Positions 13,388 through 19,130 of a stretch of DNA of 19,130 nt are shown here, one piece after another. Below the pieces are notes generated by a model. That model did no database searches, was not told the origin of the DNA, and saw only the letters and a list, made by a program, of their open reading frames with translations. The position numbers and the translations under genes were made by a program. Source of the stretch: Candidatus Methanogasteraceae archaeon UBA261 (lineage in GTDB: Archaea > Halobacteriota > Methanosarcinia > Methanosarcinales > Methanogasteraceae). Every line of letters begins with the position of its first letter. Position 1 is the stretch's first letter. The stretch is taken from assembly GCA_002506015.1 (NCBI GenBank), contig DAWR01000024.1, positions 18,684 to 37,813 of the forward strand, in the 5' to 3' direction.

Positions 13388-14133
13388 ACCCCGATCAATT
13401 CTGCGATTCGTCCTGTCTCAACTACTGCCTCTGACTCGTCTGGCAGATCAACCAGTGCAAGCCCCTCAAGATCATACTCCGCAAGCATCGTGTCAAACGG
13501 GATTGTTCCCGCAATCGCAAAGCCAAGTTCTGATGCGTGCTTTGTGAGACTGTCGCGGTTCGCAGGTGTCACCTTGTTTAAAACAACGTAGATCTGCTTG
13601 AACCCGAGATCAAGCTCTCCCACAAGATCTCGTATCCGCTCAGCAGTCGAGAGCCCTTTGCGTGAGCCATCAGTCACCACCAGAAGATAATCAAGATTGC
13701 GGATGATCCTCCTGCTCAGATGCTCCATTCCTGCCGCGGTGTCAATTACAACAATGTCATAGTTCTCTGTGACCTTATCCATGATTCCGCGCAGCAGGTT
13801 GTTTGCGTAGCAGTAGCATCCGGGTCCGTCCGGTCTGCCCATCACAAGCAGGTCGTATCTCGGCTTCTCGATTAAGACCTCGTATATCTTCGATTCGAGC
13901 ACCTGCATCTTGTCGGCATCGGGCGGAAGACCCTCGATCGCCGTCTCCCTGATGTCGCCGACCGTCATCTCGACAGTCTCGCCGAGTGCCTCCGGAAGAT
14001 TGGTGTCAGAGTCAGCATCTACCGCAAGCAGCACATGGTCCATGTCGGTGCGCACGATATGCCTGATCAAGAGCGCGGCGAGTGCTGTTTTGCCTGTTCC
14101 GCCTTTTCCGGTGATTGCAATTTTTGTCGTCAT
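13384..14133 (-). CDS. cooC: CooC-type nickel-insertion ATPase (CODH maturation)
   Basis: A 249-residue MinD/SIMIBI ATPase that in this family loads nickel into carbon monoxide dehydrogenase / acetyl-CoA synthase. It has the deviant Walker A GKGGTGKT (9-16), VDADSDTNLPEALG (38-51), GRPDGPGCYCYANN (99-112) with the CxC pair Cys106/Cys108 that binds metal in CooC dimers, and switch II DTAAGMEHL (131-139). The CODH genes themselves are not in this window. GGAGGG 8 bases before the ATG fixes the start. It overlaps the deoxyhypusine synthase gene by 4 bases; no functional link between the two is obvious. Confidence 0.9.
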   Translation of the reverse strand: MTTKIAITGKGGTGKTALAALLIRHIVRTDMDHVLLAVDADSDTNLPEALGETVEMTVGDIRETAIEGLPPDADKMQVLESKIYEVLIEKPRYDLLVMGRPDGPGCYCYANNLLRGIMDKVTENYDIVVIDTAAGMEHLSRRIIRNLDYLLVVTDGSRKGLSTAERIRDLVGELDLGFKQIYVVLNKVTPANRDSLTKHASELGFAIAGTIPFDTMLAEYDLEGLALVDLPDESEAVVETGRIAELIGV

Positions 14134-14302
14134 TTACGTATCCCTCCAACGGGTTCCTGCTAAGGTTATCGGTCTTCGGGTTTAAGCCATTGTGCCACGG
14201 TGTGCCCCATAACCCGACTCTGTTCTCTGCTTGAACCGTTCAACCATGGCACTTCTGCACAACGCCGCAACGCATAATACGATGGCAACCACCATCAATG
14301 TC

Positions 14303-15106
14303 ATGAAGACCCCGATCCTGCGCATCATCTGCATAGCGCTTCTTTTGCTCTCAACCGTTCCGATCTGCGCCGGAAACATGCACGAAGCGACCATCTGTCA
14401 TTTCGAAGGCGATCTCATGGCAGGAGACGTCCTCGATCTGGAGCAGGGCTACCGGCTGGCAATCGACGATATCCGGAAGAAGAGTGTTATGATCAGCATA
14501 TTCGATTGTGATTACGAGATTGTGAACACGAGCATATCCGGAGATTACACCTTCGCAAAGGAGATCGATGGCATCGATTATGATATCCTGCGAATGTCGA
14601 TTACTGCGACCGGTGACGATGTGGCGGCGATTGCAATCGAGCAGTACGCAGACAAGGACAAATCATTCGATTATCCGCTGATCGCCTGCATATCCGCAAG
14701 CATCAGGGAAGGCGAGCGAGAAGCTCTGAAAGCGGGATACGGTCTTGAGGTGACGTCTGTAATCGACAACAACGCCATTCTCTCGCTGTACAAAGACGAT
14801 AAGATAGTTAAGCAGGAAAAACTGAACGGTAGCGACAAAGAACGATTCATCTATGCAAGAAAGGTCGATGGGCAGTACCGCACCATCCTGATCGCGAAAC
14901 TTGACGGGATATCTGATGGTTCGGTGCATCTGAGTGAGTTGTCGCAGTTCGAAGAACCGGTGGACAGCGATGGTGATTGTGACAGTAGCGACAAATGGAA
15001 CGTAAAGCTTGCCAGATCAACAGAATTCAGATATCTGCTGAGTACAGGTGTGCTCGCTGGCATGTTCGCGCTAATCCTTGTAATTACGAGGCAGATGCGC
15101 AGGTGA
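14303..15106 (+). CDS. Surface protein with two S-layer-like repeats and a C-terminal anchor
   Basis: A 267-residue exported protein: signal peptide about 1-23 (CIALLLLSTVPICAG), two similar domains (about 37-110 and 136-210) each with a GDxxxxLxxGYxLxVxxI start and a hydrophobic-alternating beta pattern, an acidic Ser/Asp stretch (217-230) and a membrane helix (about 244-262) ending in RQMRR. The repeats resemble the S-layer-related duplicated domain of Methanosarcina surface proteins; a cell-surface or S-layer-associated role is inferred. The frame is open from 14231, but a start there would put 24 residues ahead of the signal peptide. No ribosome binding site was seen for either start. Confidence 0.7.
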   Translation: MKTPILRIICIALLLLSTVPICAGNMHEATICHFEGDLMAGDVLDLEQGYRLAIDDIRKKSVMISIFDCDYEIVNTSISGDYTFAKEIDGIDYDILRMSITATGDDVAAIAIEQYADKDKSFDYPLIACISASIREGEREALKAGYGLEVTSVIDNNAILSLYKDDKIVKQEKLNGSDKERFIYARKVDGQYRTILIAKLDGISDGSVHLSELSQFEEPVDSDGDCDSSDKWNVKLARSTEFRYLLSTGVLAGMFALILVITRQMRR

Positions 15107-15135
15107 GTAGTGGTGACAGGGACCGGGGCGAGTTC

Positions 15136-15594
15136 ATGAAATATCTGATCAGAAAGGCGGTGGTTCAGGATGTTTTGCAGATTCAGGGACTGGTCAACGA
15201 GTATGCCGACAAAGGATTAATGCTTCCGAGATCGCTTGCCGAGTTATACGACAACATCCGGGATTTTACGGTCTGTGTGAGCCGCGATCGGCTGTTCGGG
15301 TGCTGTGCACTCCATGTCTGCTGGACCAGCCTTGCAGAGGTTGCGTCCTTTGCTGTGCTACAGGATATGTGCTGTCAGGGAATCGGGTCACAGCTTCTGC
15401 ATGCATCGATGGGTGAGGCACAGGGACTCGGAATCGAGACGATCTTCACGCTCACGCGGGCTCCCGACTACTTCAAAAAGCACGGGTTCGCAGAGGTGGA
15501 CAAGGGAATGCTTCCGCACAAGGTATGGGGCGACTGCCTCAAATGCCCGAAATTCCCGGATTGCGACGAGATTGCGATGGTGCTGGTGTTGTAG
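15136..15594 (+). CDS. argA: GNAT acetyltransferase, N-acetylglutamate synthase type
   Basis: A 152-residue acetyltransferase of the short ArgA-like family (COG1246), which acetylates glutamate in the first step of arginine synthesis. Visible are IRKAVVQDVLQIQGL, GLMLPRSLAELYDNIRDF (27-44), the acetyl-CoA loop QGIGSQL (81-87), YFKKHGFAEVDK and the conserved end LPHKVWGDCLKCPKFPDCDE with Cys134, Cys137 and Cys143. The ATG at 15136 fits the family start; an in-frame GTG at 15103 overlaps the preceding TGA (GTGA) and could be used. It shares the strand and transcript direction with the S-layer-like gene. Confidence 0.82.
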   Translation: MKYLIRKAVVQDVLQIQGLVNEYADKGLMLPRSLAELYDNIRDFTVCVSRDRLFGCCALHVCWTSLAEVASFAVLQDMCCQGIGSQLLHASMGEAQGLGIETIFTLTRAPDYFKKHGFAEVDKGMLPHKVWGDCLKCPKFPDCDEIAMVLVL

Positions 15595-15634
15595 GCGCCC
15601 CTACCACGACATTTCTGGTGGCACTCAAAGCTGC

Positions 15635-15650
15635 AAAAAAGATTTATCAC
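15635..15650 (+). promoter_or_regulatory. Promoter of the isopropylmalate dehydrogenase-like gene
   Basis: AAAAAAGATTTATCAC is an archaeal BRE/TATA box about 35-48 bases before the ATG at 15683, similar to the leuA box (AAAGATTTTATA). The expected start is near 15670. Confidence 0.5.
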
Positions 15651-15682
15651 TCCGGCGTCAATGATTGTTCAGAGGAACAAAG

Positions 15683-16819
15683 ATGACGCAATATAAAATC
15701 CCAGTGATCCCGGGCGACGGGATCGGTCCGGAGATCATTGCAGAGGGTAAAAAGGTTCTGGATGCGACAGGAGAGGTCTATGGATTCGACATAGACTGGA
15801 TTGAGTACCCGCATGGCGCAGAACATTATCTTAAGACAGGAGAACTGTTGTCAGAAGACACACTGAAAGAATTGTCCGTATACGATGCGATCTACCTCGG
15901 ATCGATCGGCGATCCGCGCATTCCTCCGGGAGTGCTCGAGCAGGGAATTCTGTTGACCGCGCGGTTTTATTTCGATCAATACATTAATTTGAGACCTGTC
16001 AAGCTTCTGAAAGGAGTCGCAACTCCGCTAAAGAATAAAGGACCGGAAGACATCGATTTTGTCGTGGTGCGTGAGAACACCGAGGACCTGTACATCGGAG
16101 TCGGCGGGCGCGCTTCTGCCGGCAGAAGCCATGGCACAGCAGAGATTGTGCGCAATCTGTACAGCGTAAAATTCGATCTGGATATCGAGACCGATTCTGA
16201 CGAGATTGCGTACCAGATCGGGCTGATCAGCAGACGCGGTACCGAGCGGGTGATCAAGTATGCGTTCGAGCTCGCATCCGATCCTGCACGGAGAAAGCAT
16301 CTTGCATCCGTTGACAAGGCTAACGTCATGACCGACATCTACGGGTTTTGGAGGGAGATCTTTACATCGGTTGCGCACGACTACCCGGATGTCACGACCG
16401 ATTTCAACTTCGTGGACGCCATCTGCATGTGGTTTGTGAAGAATCCGGAGTGGTTCGACGTGTTGGTCACGCCGAACATGTTCGGAGACATCATAACCGA
16501 CCTCGGCGCGATGATCCAGGGCGGACTCGGGCTTGCACCCGGCGGAAACATCAATCCGGACGGCGTCTCCATGTTCGAGCCGATACACGGGAGCGCACCG
16601 AAGCACCGCGGTCTGAACAAGGTCAATCCGACCGCAACGATCTGGGCGGGCGCGATGTTGATCGAAGAACTCGGAGAGCGTGATGCTGCAAACGCTATTG
16701 TAGGTGCAATCGAGGACAACCTGCTGGACGGGACTGTCAATACTTACGATCTCGGAGGGCAATCCAAAACGAGCGACGTCGGGGACGATATCGCCAGACG
16801 GGTGCGTGCAGGCGTGTAG
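15683..16819 (+). CDS. leuB: 3-isopropylmalate dehydrogenase-like (isocitrate/isopropylmalate dehydrogenase family)
   Basis: NAD(P)-dependent oxidative decarboxylase of 378 residues, probably oxidising 3-isopropylmalate in leucine synthesis. Family features in order: [12 protein letters not shown] (7-18), [29 protein letters not shown] with the substrate-binding Arg, [21 protein letters not shown] with the catalytic Lys, [20 protein letters not shown] with metal-binding Asp residues, and [18 protein letters not shown]. The [11 protein letters not shown] segment is also typical of tartrate/malate dehydrogenase relatives, so the substrate is not certain; a LeuA gene in the same window favours isopropylmalate. 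AGAGGA 6 bases before the ATG at 15683 decides this start over 15665. It ends in TAG. Confidence 0.85.
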   Translation: MTQYKIPVIPGDGIGPEIIAEGKKVLDATGEVYGFDIDWIEYPHGAEHYLKTGELLSEDTLKELSVYDAIYLGSIGDPRIPPGVLEQGILLTARFYFDQYINLRPVKLLKGVATPLKNKGPEDIDFVVVRENTEDLYIGVGGRASAGRSHGTAEIVRNLYSVKFDLDIETDSDEIAYQIGLISRRGTERVIKYAFELASDPARRKHLASVDKANVMTDIYGFWREIFTSVAHDYPDVTTDFNFVDAICMWFVKNPEWFDVLVTPNMFGDIITDLGAMIQGGLGLAPGGNINPDGVSMFEPIHGSAPKHRGLNKVNPTATIWAGAMLIEELGERDAANAIVGAIEDNLLDGTVNTYDLGGQSKTSDVGDDIARRVRAGV

Positions 16820-16849
16820 AGCCGGTTACATAACATAAGATGAACGGCA

Positions 16850-17020
16850 GGGCAGGAATTCGAGAAGATCTGAAGATCACTAATCTTTGTGCGCACTGAG
16901 TTCTTTGCCCCTGCCTTTCCGCCCCTCTCGCTGATCCGCTCCAGCACATCCGACACCACGCCTGAACTCTGTGATCTTATCGTCAAGGAATTCGATCTGG
17001 CTTGTGAGGAGTCATATCTT
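16850..17020 (-). pseudogene. Possible degenerate small ORF after the methyltransferase
   Basis: An ATG at 17019 overlaps the methyltransferase stop (ATGA) but its frame ends after 10 codons; neighbouring frames read EFLDDKITEFRRGV and then VSDVLERISERGGKAGAK, which together look like a short helical protein broken by two frame changes. No family is recognised. Confidence 0.25.
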
Positions 17021-17901
17021 ATGCGCCTTTATCCCATATTCATCTCCGATCCCAGTTCGAATCCGCTGCATCTCCTCATGGGACATGTTCTTCAGATCAA
17101 TATCAGGACGGTTCAGGAGTTTTCGGACCCGTTCTTCTATCTGACTTCTGAGTTCCCCACGCTTTCGCTTCGACTCCTCGTTCTTTGCATCCAGAAAGTT
17201 ATCATATCCCTGCAAGAGGCTACCGAACTTTTCTCTGTTGAGCCTGGGTTTTTGACATAGCAGCGATAGAACCCGAGTTCATCCGGGTATTGGCTGGATG
17301 GCATGAACTCGATACTCATCTTTGCTCCGCCGATTTTTTCAAGTAGGTTCTTGATATCCTCCGCACCCCATGCAACCACCTCACTCTCCTGCTCATAAGG
17401 TCCCTCGAAATCAGCGATTAGGAGGGTTCCGTCACCCTTGAGAGCCCGGAGCATGTTTCTCAGAATGTATGGCAGGCAGAGGGGATCGACCTCGTGGAGC
17501 AATAATACCGCAGATACAACGTCATACTCGGAATCAAACTTCATAGCGGCTGCGTCTATCTTATCAAGACGTGCATACAGCCCATATTTACGGGCACGCT
17601 TCTCTGAGTCATCAAGATATCTGTACGAGCTGTCAGTGCCGTGGTATCTGATATTGCCTATGTTCTGGACGGCGGCAAGGATATCAAGACAGCGACCATT
17701 CCCGCAGCCCACATCCAGCCAGTCAATTCTTTCACCGGAAGCTGCGAGGTCGAGGAGCTTATATTTGAGGAACTCCAGAGTCTTGGAGTTGACCTCGCTA
17801 GCATCTTATTTGCGTTCTTTCTGGTAGACCGATTTGAATATGTCGCATATCTCGGATTCGAGGTCGGAGAGGAAGGGGATTGTGGTTGTTTCTGGTTGTT
17901 C
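17012..17901 (-). pseudogene. SAM-dependent methyltransferase, frameshifted and with an N-terminal stop
   Basis: A class I methyltransferase: motif I IDWLDVGCGNGRCLDIL, an acidic motif in HGTDSS, DVVSAVLLLHEVDP and GTLLIADFEGP are in one frame (17254-17805). Two breaks are visible. At the T5 run 17249-17253 (A5 in the gene) one base is missing: adding it joins YVKK to PRLNREKFGSLLQGYDNFLDAKNEE, a charged helical tail ending at 17012. At 17806-17808 an in-frame TAA separates DASEVNSKTLEFLKY from upstream sequence (SDLESEICDIFKSVYQKERK) that continues in the same frame. No ATG, GTG or TTG exists between that stop and motif I except the GTG at 17712 inside it. A TATA-like box lies at 17913-17928. 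Substrate unknown. Confidence 0.6.
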
Positions 17902-18045
17902 TTCTTTCTTATGGTATATACACTATAAACTCAAACCCCATACACACCCCTTATTGCCAATATCAACCATACATACACTCGGTGTACCTCGACATTCCCC
18001 CACCCGAAATATACATCATCGCATTTCTCCTCTGCATCCTTACAG

Positions 18046-18348
18046 ATGCCCCTCTCACCGTGCCTTCGGCGATGCTACGCTTCGCTCCGCATTCCGCATA
18101 TTTTTGAAGACAACCACAACTGGGGCGCGTTCCGTATAGTGGAAAAAGACAACCTCAGAGACGTTGAGATCAACGAAGTCAACAAGATGCTCTCCTGCAA
18201 GGATGAGATTCGCGGCTTCTACACATACCTGTGCGAACATTGTGGAACCGAATTAATAGTCCATTTCGGATGCAATAGCCGAATCTGCTCGAATTGTGGC
18301 AAAAATCACACAGATAAATGGGCAAGATCTCTCCAAAACGCGTTATAA
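18046..18348 (+). pseudogene. Truncated IS91-like transposase (zinc-binding N-terminal part)
   Basis: Only the N-terminal zinc-binding domain is present: IFEDN..., EVNKMLSCKDEIRGFYTYLCEHCG, then HFGCNSRICSNCGKNHTDKWARSL, the C-x2-C...C-x4-C-x2-C pattern of the transposase zinc-binding domain found ahead of IS91-type transposases. The frame stops at 18348 and nothing downstream resembles the catalytic part, so the gene is a remnant. The true start is unclear; similarity begins near residue 18 of this frame. Confidence 0.7.
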
Positions 18349-18416
18349 ACGAAGTTTTTGGATGCAAATTACCTGATTGGAATCATCCGATGCTTAGCCC
18401 GAGCTGTAACTGATTT

Positions 18417-18431
18417 GCACCCGCAGGGTGC
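18417..18431. repeat. Perfect hairpin GCACCC-GCA-GGGTGC
   Basis: A 6-base stem with a 3-base loop followed by TTTCTT, 69 bases after the transposase fragment. It could be a terminator or an insertion-sequence end. Confidence 0.5.
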
Positions 18432-18558
18432 TTTCTTGTGATGGGAAAGATCGTTTTGCCATTGTCCACCCAAGTCAGGAACATGCGAGGTGAACCATGC
18501 GCCCGGAAGTCTGCCAGATGCCAAAAAGCCTTTAAACTCGGTCAACCATTCCTACGTT

Positions 18559-18762
18559 ATGAAAGACGCTTTTGAGTATTTCAGAACCCACCTTGTAGAT
18601 ATAATGGCTAACTACGAGGGCGAATACATCGCCATCATAGAAGATGATATTGTGGCGCATGGGGTGGATGCTAAAAAAGTTTACAACTCAGCAAAAGAGA
18701 AATTTCCACAAAGAACGGTTTTTTTAGGGCAGGTTCCGAGAAAGGAGGCTATGATTCTTTGA
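18559..18762 (+). CDS. DUF5678 family protein
   Basis: A 67-residue protein with the DUF5678 pattern: LVDIMANYEGEYIAIIEDDIVAHGVDAKKVYNSAKEKFPQ arranged as helix, two strands and helix, then VFLGQVPRKEAMIL. The function of the family is unknown; members are common in archaea and often sit beside small aspartic-protease-like genes. The ATG at 18559 starts the conserved part; a longer frame begins at 18490. No strong ribosome binding site was seen. Its TGA overlaps the next frame (TTGA). Confidence 0.75.
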   Translation: MKDAFEYFRTHLVDIMANYEGEYIAIIEDDIVAHGVDAKKVYNSAKEKFPQRTVFLGQVPRKEAMIL

Positions 18763-18881
18763 AGAGATGTTTTGAGTTTACAGAAGAGATATCCTCCAGT
18801 CTTGGCGCTGTTTATAGACCCCTTATGAAAGTTGGACTAAAAGATGTCGATGGGGCGTATCCACTCCAAAAAGGAGGGTAA
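18759..18881 (+). CDS. Short ORF, possible truncated aspartic-protease-like partner
   Basis: A TTG at 18759 overlaps the DUF5678 stop, with AAAGGAGG about 10 bases upstream, the strongest ribosome binding site in this region. The 40 residues (CFEFTEEISSSLGAVYRPLMKVGLKDVDG...) resemble the start of small retropepsin-like proteins that accompany DUF5678, but the frame ends before any DTG active site. A second frame (18844-19014, 56 codons) overlaps its end without a recognisable motif. Confidence 0.4.
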   Translation: MKRCFEFTEEISSSLGAVYRPLMKVGLKDVDGAYPLQKGG

Positions 18882-19014
18882 GGCGTATGCGGGCTTCAAT
18901 TTACCTAACTCCGGTGCCATGATCCGCTTTGATTCCGACAGATTATCTGGTATCAATTTGGTATCACTTTCTCATACTTTTAAAGTACAAATTAACATAT
19001 ACTACATGTTCTAA

Positions 19015-19130
19015 AATACTGTTTGTATAAATTTGTAACAACAAGTCGTCGATTTTTAGATAATACCCCATTTACCCTCTGATTTGGAGGGGATACAAGT
19101 CAAACCCCTTTCTGTTTTACAATAAAAACA
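19015..19130. other. AT-rich end of window
   Basis: No gene or RNA was seen; only a weak AGGGG/CCCCT inverted repeat near the end. Confidence 0.4.

Noticed and set aside
16744..16986. 80-codon minus-strand ORF
   Set aside because: Half of it is antisense to the leuB-like gene; only its first part might belong to a degenerate small ORF.
17880..18107. 75-codon hydrophobic plus-strand ORF
   Set aside because: It crosses the promoter region of the opposite-strand methyltransferase and has no family resemblance or ribosome binding site.

Overview
The window looks like a piece of an archaeal genome from the methanogen / anaerobic methane- or alkane-oxidiser branch of the Euryarchaeota (Halobacteriota; for example Methanosarcinales, ANME or Syntrophoarchaeum-like lineages). 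The evidence is a methenyl-tetrahydromethanopterin cyclohydrolase (Mch), deoxyhypusine synthase, an archaeal LSm protein, a CooC-type nickel-insertion ATPase, an S-layer-like surface protein, an 11-heme secreted cytochrome with a PGF-CTERM-like tail, archaeal TATA promoters and a tRNA without encoded CCA. The lineage is an inference; there is no marker here that fixes genus or order.

Layout. 1-1440 (minus strand): a small DUF454 membrane protein, two overlapping unknown small ORFs and a 28-codon cysteine-rich peptide gene with a strong ribosome binding site. 1440-2250: a gene-poor stretch with repeated GTTAGGT motifs, an inverted repeat enclosing a G-quadruplex motif, and the leuA promoter. 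2262-3815: 2-isopropylmalate synthase. 3816-4182: a palindromic dispersed repeat and a promoter. 4183-5711: the 11-heme cytochrome and a small secreted protein. 5708-9181 (minus): topoisomerase I with a duplicated zinc module, and a membrane histidine-kinase-like protein in which the phospho-acceptor His is Glu. 9252-10070 (minus): a secreted protein gene interrupted by an in-frame TAG. 10156-10228: tRNA-Gln(TTG). 10281-12047: mch, LSm, a winged-helix regulator with four C-terminal cysteines and a small PLDc_N-like membrane protein. 12048-12439: a convergent intergenic region full of decayed repeats. 12440-14133 (minus): deoxyhypusine synthase and the CooC-like ATPase, overlapping by 4 bases. 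14303-16819: an S-layer-like protein, an N-acetyltransferase of the N-acetylglutamate synthase type and a 3-isopropylmalate dehydrogenase-like enzyme.

From about 16,850 to the end the window becomes degenerate and more AT-rich: a methyltransferase gene with a frameshift and a stop near its N-terminus, a truncated IS91-like transposase, a DUF5678 protein and a short overlapping reading frame. The genes point to C1 metabolism on H4MPT (Mch, CooC), extracellular electron transfer (cytochrome) and branched-chain amino acid synthesis (LeuA, LeuB-like). No CRISPR array, prophage or defence island was seen. The observations most worth checking are the His-less kinase, the cysteine-rich microprotein with its upstream motif array, the in-frame TAG, the multiheme cytochrome and the palindromic repeat family.
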